DNA from: Pseudo-nitzschia pungens
Lineage: Eukaryota; Bacillariophyta; Bacillariophyceae; Bacillariales; Bacillariaceae
Length of the DNA stretch: 64,000 bases
Reading direction: 5' to 3'
NCBI GenBank assembly: GCA_037355855.1
Contig: CM074760.1
Location: forward strand, 4,332,501 to 4,396,500
The notes under the pieces are model-generated. The model was not told where the DNA came from, made no database searches, and saw only the letters and a list, made by a program, of their open reading frames with translations. The position numbers were made by a program, and so were the translations under genes. Shown here in pieces: positions 35,983 to 45,037 of the stretch (positions are counted from its first letter, which is position 1; every line of letters starts with the position of its first letter).

Positions 35983-36287
35983 TTACACTTTGTACCTTGG
36001 TTTTGTCTTCTGTTCCTGCTTCTTCTCCTGCCCCACCCCTTTTGATACTGGTTTGCATCCCAATATCATCCCATCTCATTTTCTCTCAAGTCCCAATTTT
36101 GTGGGACTTGTTTTGTTCCTTTCCCCTGTCTGATGTTCAAGGTTTGTTTGAAAAATTTGTCGTTCTGCCACTTGGGGTCCTGACTCTTTGATGGAGGCGA
36201 CGTTAAAGTCTGGTTACAGACTGAGTAATTTAGTTTCACCTTTGGTGATTAAAGTTATTTAAATACGTATATTAATTAATTAATTAA
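35983..36287 (+). other. LINE 3' UTR with hairpins and TTAA tail (copy C)
   Basis: After the ORF2 stop: pyrimidine-rich sequence, then GATGGAGGCGACG, hairpin GTCTG-GTTA-CAGAC (36208-36221), hairpin TCACC-TTT-GGTGA (36236-36248), TACGTA and a (TTAA)n tail. The same order ends copies F, G and H; N1-N3 end in a diverged version with compensating stem changes. Likely the RT recognition site; inferred. Confidence 0.8.
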
Positions 36288-36646
36288 CCAACGAGAGGCT
36301 GCTCCCCTCAGAGCCTGGTTTACTGGACCTCAGGGTTGATTCCACTTTGTACCTTGGTTTTTTGTCTTCTGTTCCTGCTTCTCATCCTGTCATATACCTT
36401 TTGATACTGGATCTTATCCCACTATCTTCCTTCCCACTTCACTTTTTCTCAAGTACCTCTTTTGTGGGACTTGTGTTTGTTCCTTTCCCTGTCTGATGTT
36501 CAAGGTTTGTTTGAAAATTTGTCGTTCCACCACTTGGGGTCCTGACTCTATGATGGAGGCGACGTTAAAGTCTGGTTACAGACTGAGTAATTTAGTTTCA
36601 CCTTTGGTGATTAAAGTTATTTAAATACGTATATTATTATTATTAT
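36288..36646 (+). mobile_element. LINE 3' end G, directly on the tail of copy C
   Basis: Begins CCAACGAGAGGCTGC, the last ORF2 codons, then the stop, 3' UTR with both hairpins and a (TTA)n tail. Either a separate 5'-truncated insertion into the tail of C, or the displaced 3' end of copy B with about 0.5 kb lost when C inserted. Confidence 0.8.
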
Positions 36647-36740
36647 GATGGAGGCGACGTTAAAGTCTGGTTACAGACTGAGTAATTTAGTTTCACCTTT
36701 GGTGATTAAAGTCATTTAAATACGTATATTATTATTATTG
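36647..36740 (+). mobile_element. LINE 3' end H, about 94 bp, directly on the tail of G
   Basis: Only GATGGAGGCGACG, the two 3' hairpins and (TTA)n are present: an extremely 5'-truncated copy starting exactly where the tail of G ends. It abuts minus-strand LINE copy D at 36741. Confidence 0.8.
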
Positions 36741-38323
36741 ACATCCACTGGAGCCCAGGAATCACTGGAGCAAACCCCTCGGCGTTGGAGGAAATGCCCA
36801 GCAGAAGAGGACAAGACAGTAGCACCACCACCACCAGGAAGAAAGGACACTGATTTGGAAGTGGAAGCATCATCAGCCGCAGGTGGCGCAGGTGTAGGAG
36901 GTCTCTTCTTGAAATGCCAGTGGGAGCCAAGCACCTGGTTGGCTGCCAACCAAACGTTTCCTTCAATGCTGGGGAGAAGGTTGCCCTCACAATACAGGTC
37001 ATCAAAACACTCAGGAGACATCTTGACCAAACCAATAAGACATTTCTTCAGAGCCTGACCCGAGGGTTGCTTGGTCCATGCTGGGGCAGAGCCTTGAAAG
37101 CAAGCAGAGGCAAGAGAGGCCAAGGAATCTACAGAGGCAGTGCGCCAATCAGGAGTGTCCGGAAAAGCCTGAGAGTAAACAGGAGGGATGGCAGTCTGGC
37201 AAATATCATGGATGGATTTCTTGTCTTTACCCTCCTTCTTGCTGAAAAAGTGTGTAGGGCTTGGGCAACCAGCCCATAAGCGGGAACCTGTTGGAGATTT
37301 GCAAAAGGCCTGAATTGCAGGAGGTGTGGGAGACCTGCCAGAACAGGGACCCTTACCATAAAAACACCAGAAGAAGGAATCAGAATGAGCCCTGTTTGCA
37401 GCAGCCAGAGCCTCCTTGCGTTGGGAGTGGCGTGCTTTCTGCTGAGAGGAAACAGACTTCTGGGCAGAGGAAAAGGCAAGAGTAGATTGCTTGAGGATAG
37501 ATGACGCAGGGACCTTGCCTGAGGTCACAGAACCCATTGGTGAGTGTCCAGACGGCTGGTGGCCTGTCAGCTGGGAGCCTGACTGCGGGGATCCTGACTG
37601 CGGGGATCCTGGCTGCTGGGATCCTGGCTGCTGGGAGCCTGACTGCTGGGAGCCTGACTGCTGGGATCCTGACTGCTGGGAGCCTGACTGCTGAGATCCT
37701 GACTGCTGGGAGCCTGACTGCTGGGAGCCTGACTGCTGGGATCCTGACTGCTGGGAGCCTGACTGCTGAGATCCTGACTGCTGGGAGCCTGACTGCTGGG
37801 AGCCTGACTGCTGGGAGCCTGACTGCTGGGATCCTGGCTGCTGGGAGCCTGGCTGCTGGGATCCTGACGGCTGGGAGCCTGTCTGCTGGGGGTCTGACGG
37901 CAGAGTACCTGACTGCGGAGAGCCTGACTGCTGGGAGCCTAACTGAGAAGCTGCTGGCAGAGAAGAAAGCTGCAAGGAATCCCCTGGATCAGATTCAGTG
38001 CCAAGCATAACAGTATCAGAAAGCACACCTGCAGATGAGGACACAGAAGAAGAGGAAGACATATCATCAACAGAAGACCCATGCATAGAGGATGAAGAGG
38101 CTGAGGAGTCTGATGAAGAGGATGATCTGGGAGCAAGAGGAGGAGAAGGAGTGGCGCGAGCAGAGTTGGCACTAGAATGTCTTGGAGGGGTCTGTTGCAC
38201 AAAGGGACGCTTGCTAGACCGAGACCCAGAGGCAGACCTAGCAGAAGAAGATGGCGTGGAAGATCTTTTCTTCCGGGAAGCAGCTTCGGTGGTGGGCCAC
38301 CCCTTATTAGGAGGGAGAGGCAT
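36741..38323 (-). pseudogene. LINE ORF1, truncated (copy D)
   Basis: Starts MPLPPNKG at 38323 and is open for about 528 codons, through the longest GSQQS repeat in the window (37560-37950), the HFFSKKEGKDKKS block and the RPPTPAPP region. It breaks off after conserved SWAPVDV at the junction with tail H, whose TTA repeats add a few Asn/Ile codons before a stop at 36716. The C-terminal half is missing. Confidence 0.85.
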
Positions 38324-38537
38324 TCTGCTGGAAGGGGAGCAGTTGAGTACAGAGACACCAGCTGAGGGCAGAAGGAACAACAGGAACGCTGCTTGGATGC
38401 AGAAAAACCAGGGGAGGACACAAGCCTGGGCAAGAGAAGCACCGGTTGAGGGCAAATCAACAGCAGAAAACCTCCAGTGGAGTACAGGAGCAAAAGCAGA
38501 AACGCCACTTTGAATGTAGAGATGCCAGGTGATAACA

Positions 38538-38556
38538 AAAGCCGGGGCAGTAGAAA
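38538..38556 (-). repeat. Target-site duplication of N3, 3'-side copy
   Basis: On the minus strand TTTCTACTGCCCCGGCTTT follows the tail of N3; it matches 40422-40440 at 18 of 19 positions. Confidence 0.75.
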
Positions 38557-40421
38557 TAATAATAATATACTTATTTAAGTAGGAAAATCCACCGAAGGTG
38601 GTTAAAAGCTACTCAGTCTGTAACCAGACTTTATCGTCGCCTCAATCAAAGAGAGGTTAGGCCCCAAGTTGTAGAACGACGCGCCGCCTCAACCATGGGG
38701 GATTTAGGCCCCAGGTTGTAAAGACGACTATTTGGCAAACGAACCTTGGTAAGAGACAGGAAAAAAACGAACCAGTCCAGAGCACAACAGACACTGCTGT
38801 TGCAAAGCGTACAGGTGACGGGGTAACAAGAACGTGAAAGGGAAAAACACGAGCAAAACTGTCCCTGGAATGCCGCTGTACAGCATCAGTGATGCTTGGA
38901 GTGGTCAGCTGACACAAGCAAAACTGCTCTCTGTATGCTGGATGGCAGCATCAGTAGTGCAAGTGATCAGCTGACGCAAGCAAAACTGGTCTCAGCATGC
39001 TGTATTGCAGCATCAGTAATGCGAGTGCCCCAAACACATTCCTTACCACTGTATGGTACAGAGCCTACTACCAAATTCGTAACAGCTGTCCTCCTGTTCG
39101 AACTTCGTAGTAGCACAAAACACGTAGAGACAGTGGAGCCTACTACCAAATTCAAATTCGTAACAGCTGGCCTTCTGTTCGAACTTGAACTTGGGCTTCC
39201 GTAGTAGCTTGGAAACAGGGGCTCTAAGTGATAACACTTATGGACCATCAGGGCTGTAGGCTTGAAAGCAGGTCTCTGCTGTACTGTGAACTGGAGGGGT
39301 ATATGTTGGTGGTGAAGCATTAAGTAACATGTACTTAGCGGCTTTGGGGCTTGGGTCAGAAAAACAGTAGGTCCATTATCGAAAACACTTATGGTCCAGC
39401 AGGGCAGTAGACTTGAAAACAGATGACAGTTGAAGAATGCATCTGAGAGGTATATGTAGGTAGGAGAGCCTTAAGCAAGCTGTACTTAGCGGCTTTGGGG
39501 CTTGGGTCAGGAAATAGTAGGACCTTAAGCGAAAACACTTATGGTCCATCAGGGCAGTAGACTTGAAAACAGATGACATTTATACTGTACACCTGAGAGG
39601 GTTATGTAGATGGTAGAGCCTTAAGTGAACTGTACTTAGCGGCTTTGGGGCTTGGGTCAGGAAACAGTAGGACCATAAGCGAAAACACTTAGGGTCCATC
39701 AGGGCAGTAGACTTGGAAACAGATGACATTTATACAGTACATCTGGGAGGTATATGTAGGTAGTCGAGCCATAAGCGAGCTGTACTTAGCGGCTTTGGGG
39801 CTTGGGTCAAGAAACAGTAGGTCCATAAGTGAAAACACTTAGGGTCCAGCAGGGCAATGGACTTGAAAACAGATGACAGAATTTCTTTTAAAAAAGATTC
39901 CTACAGTGGAAGGGGCTGTTCGTGAACTTCGACTTGAAAAGACTTAAGAGGACTCAGCAAGGAACTTCGAAGAATGTAGAACATTAAGTGAGAATCACTT
40001 AAGCAGCTTGGAAACAGTGTAGAACATTAAGTATAAGATATACTTAAGGGCCTTGGAATGGAGCTGGGAAACAGATCGAAGCAGAAATACAACGTTGTTG
40101 TCGGTTTTGCTGTACGGTAGAATCTGTACTGGAAGTGCTGTAGAAAATTATGTGTCGGTTTTGGTGGTGGTGCTGCTGCTGTTGCCGATCGACGACGGCA
40201 ATGGTGAATAGGCACCAAAGCAGCCAAAACAAAGCAGCAAGCAACTGAACTGATAGCAGAAACAAAGAGCGGAGGTCTTGGTTAATACATGTAGGTCCTG
40301 GGGTTGTGATTGGGGGTGTAAAAGGGAGCGAGATATCGCATGGTAAAGTTGTGTAGAAATCTACGTATTTTTAGTACTGGAACATCGGAATGTCGGACAA
40401 AATGCGCTTCGCGCAAATTGT
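38557..40421 (-). mobile_element. N3: 1.9-kb non-coding LINE-dependent element
   Basis: Minus-strand counterpart of N1 and N2: ACAATTTGCGCG start at 40421, stems TTAAGTATA/TATACTTAA and TTAAGTGA/TCACTTAA, four to five 150-bp hairpin units (about 39890-39260), the GGTAGTAGGCTC segment and the conserved 3' end with CCACC-TTC-GGTGG and (TTA)n at 38557. A 19-bp duplication with one mismatch surrounds it, the best evidence that N elements insert by target-primed reverse transcription. It lies in the 5' UTR of copy D. Confidence 0.85.
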
Positions 40422-40440
40422 AAAGCTGGGGCAGTAGAAA
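40422..40440 (-). repeat. Target-site duplication of N3, 5'-side copy
   Basis: Minus strand TTTCTACTGCCCCAGCTTT immediately upstream of the N3 start; one mismatch to the other copy at 38538-38556. Confidence 0.75.
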
Positions 40441-40796
40441 CACCAGTTGAGTGCAGAATCAACAATAGAAACGCCACTTGGGTGCAAAAATGCCAGGTGA
40501 TAGGTTGTAGGCTGGGAAACAGGGTACAGCAGCAACAACAGGTCCAACGTTGGGCTGGACAAGGAAAAACTCCAGGGGAACCAAAAGAAAAGACTGGAGC
40601 ACTACCAGTAGAATCAAGTTCGAAACCCACAGAGGTGCTCTGGAGTTACAGAATTTAGAAACTCCAGTAGACCACTGCAAATCGTGTAGAAACTGCAGCA
40701 AATTGGCTTGTAGACTTATAGGGACCAAAAGGGAACAGGGCAGCTGCTTGCGTAGAAACCAGGGGCTTTAGTAGGAACACTTAGGGACCAGGGGAT

Positions 40797-41047
40797 TGTT
40801 ACACTCTAAGGTAGAAAATTGGGAGTAGTATAAATTGTGACTAAAGTTTTAACTCTTAAGAGAGTATTTCGATTTTCATGTGAACGTTTGAATATACACA
40901 AGCGCGCCGTGCTCATATTTGAATAACGGCACACATGCATTGCTGGAGCGTTCCGGCGTACAGTTTGAATATTCAAACACCGGTCAGCTCGTATGTGGGA
41001 TTCGGTTAATTATTTAATCGTGGTTCATGCTACGCTAGCATGTCACA
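40797..41047 (-). repeat. 3' LTR of gypsy family 1
   Basis: On the minus strand TGTGACATGC...GAGTGTAACA, a TG...CA LTR of 251 bp. Contains the palindrome TTTGAATATTCAAA. Confidence 0.9.
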
Positions 41048-41078
41048 TAGTGCCTCATGATTAGACGAAGCCTGCTTA

Positions 41079-42431
41079 CTAAGTTGACCAATGAATCGCT
41101 GGCGACTCCGACTCCAACTCCGACTCCACCTCCGACTCTGGTTCTCTGTAAGGAGTTAGTTTCCGGATGTTCACTGTTTCTGCTACTGAAGGCGCCTTCT
41201 GCAATTTGACTGTACCATTCTCATTAACTTGTATGATGAGGAAGGGGCCTGTTCTTCTAGGCTGTAGCTTGTCCGGATCCGGCTCCTGCAGCCATACCTT
41301 GTCGTTGATCCGAAAGGTATGTTCTATTCTCTTGGCGTTGTCCCGGAGCAGAGCTTTGTTGATTCCCTGCTGTCTAAGCTGTTTGAGTGCCAATAGATTG
41401 GAGGTTAATGGCAAATCGATCATCATGTCCCTGTTGAAGACCAGGGATCCTGGAGAGGCTTGTAAGGAGGTGCTGACTGCGCATCGAGAGGCATGCATGC
41501 ATGTTGCTAGGGCATTGTCCATGAGCTGAGTGGCTCTGGCATTGGCTTGTGGAGGGTTAACATGCACTAGAACTCGTAGGATATCAGCCACTGTGTGATG
41601 GACGCGTTCACAGATGGCATTAGCCTGTGGGTTCTTAACTGTCGTGGGGACTGATTGGACTCCATACTGTTTGAGGGTGAGTTGGAATTCAGCCCCTAGG
41701 AACTCACCACCATTGTCATGGATGCATCTGTTTGGTCTAGGATATCTTGAGAGCCAGCAGTTCTTGAATTGATCAGAGATATGCTGAGAAGACTTGTCTC
41801 TGATCCGGATGATTTCAACCTCCGGAAGATCCACTATCGAGTAGTGCGAGTAGTGGTCTTGATTTTGTTGGTATGCCTTGTATGTACTGTGCTGTAGTTA
41901 GAAGAATAGGAGCCACGTTGCTCTTATTCGGGGATGCCTGTTCTGCTGGATTTCCAGCAGTCGACAGCAGCTTTAAATAATTTTGCTCCAGCGCACCTCC
42001 TTTGGTGTAGTCTTTGGAGTTTTGGGTATTGCAATAGAGATTTTTTGCTGTACCGGTGGACCAATTCCTTGCTAGAGACAAGAATGGTCCATTTGTTGCT
42101 GCTGCTGTCTGATTCGGATCGACTGTAGCAATCGATTCTGCTGATGCGTCTGTTGTACCCTTGGATCGATTCGGTTTTCGATTCGGATCCATGTTCGATA
42201 TATCCTGTAGGATGTTGCGAACGATTTTTTTGCTGCTGTTGTTGCAGTCTTTGCTGAGCGCTCAACAGGAATACTCCATCCTGTAGGTTCCTTCCCCTCT
42301 TTCTCCGGGAGATCTCCTCCTTGCGTCATCCCAGTCAGCTGTGCTGGACTGGCATCCAGGGCCTGTGGCGCCGGAGGCAAGGTGATTGCTGGTTTAGTCG
42401 GGCGTTTTAGCCCTTTAGAGCGCTGTTGCAC
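41079..42431 (-). pseudogene. Deleted pol of gypsy family 1: protease start fused to integrase C-terminus
   Basis: The 41815-42192 frame carries a retropepsin active-site context (ALLDSGSSGG). Immediately after it the sequence continues in another frame as integrase from after the first catalytic Asp: HDNGGEFLG, NPQANAICERVHHTV and a GPY/F-type C-terminal module (RTGPFLIIQVNENG, NIRKLTPY) that marks Ty3/gypsy. RT, RNase H, the HHCC finger and the first integrase Asp are deleted, so no active enzyme can be made. It ends in a Glu/Ser-rich tail at 41079. Confidence 0.85.
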
Positions 42432-43448
42432 TCATGGGAGCCACACTAGGTCTCCATCTATGCTTCGTTCGGTGCGTCCGCCATGTTCATTGTGGAAGGT
42501 CTCCATGGCAGAGTTCATTGCTGCTTGGATGCAGGCTTGGAAGGACTTGTTGGTCGGTGTAGTAGTGGTGGACCGATTGTTGTTGTTAGATCCCTTGTGG
42601 TTCTTGGAGAACTTGTTCTTAGGACATTCAGACCAATCATGATTGTGGCCCGGAATCCGACACGGGTTGGATTTCTTCTTGTTTTTGTTCTGGCTGGACT
42701 TGTTGTTGGGGCCAGAGCGTTTGCGATTGGAACTGTTAGAATTGTTGGAACGTCTTCCACTATTCTTGTTGTTGCTCTTTTGTTTGCTGAGGCGATCGAG
42801 ACTGCTCATGTGGTCCACGATGAACTGAGCAGTTGTTTCGGGGGTCAGCTTTAGATGGATGCGTACGTAGTCTTCGATCCAGCTGTTGGGATAACTGTGG
42901 AGGAGGATGGTTAGCGTCTGCAGATGATCCAAGTTGGAGGCAAAGCCGTGGAGTTTAGCTGAATACTTGATTAAGGTCATAAGTCGATCGGTGTGGTCCT
43001 TGCAGGTGGATTCAATCTTCTTCTTGCATGCGCCGCTCCGTAGATAGACATGCATGATGTCTCTGGCATCCTCTGCATTGCAGTACAACTTGATGAAGGC
43101 CTGAAAAGCTGAGGTGTATCCCTCTTTCGTAAGGGGATAGACTCGCTGATTGTTGGCGCGAGTTGCTCTCGTTAGCGTTCGCCATTTGGTCTGCGCGTCG
43201 ACGCAGAGGCACCGGCCGAAGTAGCGGATTAGAGAGGTTTCCGGAATGGATAGGTCTTCTGCTGCATTCAGGAAGGCCTCTTTGGTATGGAGGAGTTCTT
43301 CTAGTCCTCCTTTGTCGGTGAATAAAGGGACTTTGACGCTGTCTGAGTGGTCCTCGGAATCGTAGGCTGATAGGGTTACAAGTTTGGGCTTCGAGCTGTC
43401 AAAGGAGCTCTTGTAGGCAATGGGTGGTTCTCTGTATATTCCTGCCAT
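42432..43448 (-). CDS. gag: Gag of gypsy family 1
   Basis: 338-aa frame beginning MAGIYREPP. Residues about 30-200 are a helical capsid-like retrotransposon gag region (LHTKEAFLNAA, FQAFIKLYCNAEDARD, DRLMTLIKYSAKLHGF). It is followed by an Asn/Lys/Ser-rich basic stretch and a knuckle-like CRIPGHNHDWSEC (about 262-274, C-x4-H-x1-H-x4-C), a variant of the usual CCHC. The TGA at 42434-42432 is directly followed by an open stretch in the same frame down to 42072. The protein would form the particle that holds the element RNA. Intact, although the element has lost RT. Confidence 0.8.
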   Translation of the reverse strand: MAGIYREPPIAYKSSFDSSKPKLVTLSAYDSEDHSDSVKVPLFTDKGGLEELLHTKEAFLNAAEDLSIPETSLIRYFGRCLCVDAQTKWRTLTRATRANNQRVYPLTKEGYTSAFQAFIKLYCNAEDARDIMHVYLRSGACKKKIESTCKDHTDRLMTLIKYSAKLHGFASNLDHLQTLTILLHSYPNSWIEDYVRIHLKLTPETTAQFIVDHMSSLDRLSKQKSNNKNSGRRSNNSNSSNRKRSGPNNKSSQNKNKKKSNPCRIPGHNHDWSECPKNKFSKNHKGSNNNNRSTTTTPTNKSFQACIQAAMNSAMETFHNEHGGRTERSIDGDLVWLP

Positions 43449-43574
43449 GGTGGAGATGTTGTTTGTCAGGGATACAAGGTGCCTCTGTTGTTGAGGATAA
43501 GGGATTTCGATGTTTTGTTTGATTAGTTGTTTTGTTCAGTACTGAATTCTACTGTTTTCTACGTTGAAGATAAA

Positions 43575-43586
43575 CAGTAATTACTG
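43575..43586 (-). promoter_or_regulatory. Palindrome at primer-binding position of gypsy family 1
   Basis: CAGTAATTACTG abuts the 5' LTR with no spacer. It occupies the usual minus-strand primer position but I recognise no tRNA 3' end complement in it. Confidence 0.45.
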
Positions 43587-43837
43587 TGTTACACTCTAAG
43601 GTAGAAAATTGGGAGTAGTATAAATTGTGACTAAAGTTTTAACTCTTAAGAGAGTATTTCGATTTTCATGTGAACGTTTGAATATACACAAGTGCGCCGT
43701 GCTCATATTTGAATAACGGCACACATGCATTGCTGGAGCGTTCCGGCGTACAGTTTGAATATTCAAACACCGGTCAGCTCGTATGTGGGATTCGGTTAAT
43801 TATTTAATCGTGGTTCATGCTACGCTAGCATGTCACA
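43587..43837 (-). repeat. 5' LTR of gypsy family 1
   Basis: Direct repeat of 40797-41047. Just inside it, with no spacer, is the 12-bp perfect palindrome CAGTAATTACTG (43575-43586) where a tRNA primer-binding site is expected. Confidence 0.9.
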
Positions 43838-45037
43838 GGGATATGAATGGCAGGGCACACTTAAAAGGCTCAGGAGGGAACGTGAAGTTCAAACTCGCGA
43901 GTACCTTTAAGTGGAAACAGTATCCAGGGGCAATTGGCTTGAAGACAGGGACCTTGAGTGCGACACTTAGGGACCAGGGAAGCTGCCTGCTTGGAAACAA
44001 GGGGAGTAATTAAGGGTAGAAACAGTATCCAGGGGCAATTGGCTTGAAAACAGGTACCTTGAGCGAGACACTTAGGGACCAGGGAAGCTGCTTGCTTGAA
44101 AACAGGGGCTTTAGTAGAAAGACCTAGGGACCAGGGATAGGCTTGTGTATTGAAAACAGTGGGTGTTGCTTAATAGCAAAAACACTTAGTGAACTCGCGA
44201 ACAGGGACCAGGGAAACTGTAGTCTTGAAAACAAGAGGCGATTGTAGCTGTAGTCTTAGAAACAGGAGTGCACTAAGTGGGAGGTACTTAGGGATCAGTT
44301 GGTCTTGGCTTGAAAACAGATGTAGTGGGGGAGCCTTAAGCGAAAACACTTAGGGACTGGGGGGCTTGGCTAGGAAACAGGGTAGCTCTTAAGTGATTGA
44401 CACTTAAAGAGCAGGGGGGCTGTAGGCTTGAAAAGAGAGTGGAAACTGGAAGATATGCTCCCGCGAACCTGAAGATACTTAAGGATCAGCGAGTAGGAAC
44501 CTTCTGGAAGGGGGGGTTATGTATGTGTTCAACAACTTCGACTTGAAAAGACTTAAAGAACTTCAGCAAGTAACCTTGAAGAATGTAGAACGTTAAGTGG
44601 ATGTCACTTAAGGGGCTTGAGAGACTGTATAAGGTTAAATAATAAGGTAGCTTGAAAACAGATCGAAAAACAAACCAAGCTCGGAGACAAAGCAGAATCA
44701 AAACAGAGCAGCTGTAGAATTAGTACTGGAAGCTCTGTAGAAAATTAAGTGTTGTTTTGTTGCCGAAGCTTGTTGTTGCCGAATCGATCGACCGACCGAC
44801 AGGAAACAAGGAACCAAAGCAACCAAAGGGAGCAAGGAGCAGCCAAACAAACAGCAGAATCAGACAGGGGAGGTCTCTGTTAATAGGTGTAGAGCTTGGT
44901 GTTGCTGTTGGAGCTTTAGAAGTGAGTGAGATATCAAAGGGGAAAGTTGTGTAGAAATCTACGTGTTTTAAGTACTGGAACATCGGAACGTCGGACAAAG
45001 ATGCGCGTCGCAAAATTGTAACACAAAATAACTGAAG

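Larger units (their letters stand above)
23293..36287 (+). mobile_element. LINE copy C, nearly full length (13 kb)
   Basis: Most complete copy: part of the 5' module (from GTCGGTCGATCG, missing roughly the first 250 bp), hairpin array (23430-24410), tandem-repeat 5' UTR (24411-26956), ORF1 (26957-30151), ORF2 (30144-35982), 3' UTR and a (TTAA)n tail ending at 36287. Defects by inspection: a 2-base deletion in ORF2 and an Asp-to-Asn change at the first RNase H motif. About 13 kb is unusually long for a LINE. Confidence 0.85.
40797..43837 (-). mobile_element. Ty3/gypsy family 1, internally deleted but with young LTRs
   Basis: 3,041 bp bounded by 251-bp direct repeats differing by one base by eye (C/T in AAGYGCGCCG), with a 5-bp duplication GGGAT at 40792-40796 and 43838-43842. 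The minus-strand interior holds gag, the start of protease and the integrase C-terminal half; RT, RNase H and the start of integrase are absent. Near-identical LTRs imply recent insertion, so a deleted RNA was probably mobilised in trans by a complete relative. Confidence 0.9.
36741..45019 (-). mobile_element. LINE copy D with complete 5' end, 3' part lost; hosts N3 and a gypsy element
   Basis: Minus strand. The 5' end ACAATTTTGCGACG is at 45019, the 5' module runs to about 44700, then hairpin array (44700-43843 and 40796-40680, split by the gypsy element), 5' UTR repeats (split by N3) and ORF1 to 36741. The rest of ORF1, ORF2 and the 3' UTR are missing at the junction with H. Its 5' end abuts an old gypsy pol fragment. 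Confidence 0.8.

Noticed and set aside
41079..42192. Family 1 LTR element as copia because integrase follows protease directly
   Set aside because: Integrase has a GPY/F-type C-terminus and is the last domain of pol, both Ty3/gypsy traits. The protease-integrase contact is an out-of-frame deletion junction.
1..45019. A giant-virus or prokaryotic origin for the long ORFs
   Set aside because: The long frames are LINE ORF1/ORF2 with APE endonuclease, RT and RNase H, flanked by retroelement tails and target duplications.
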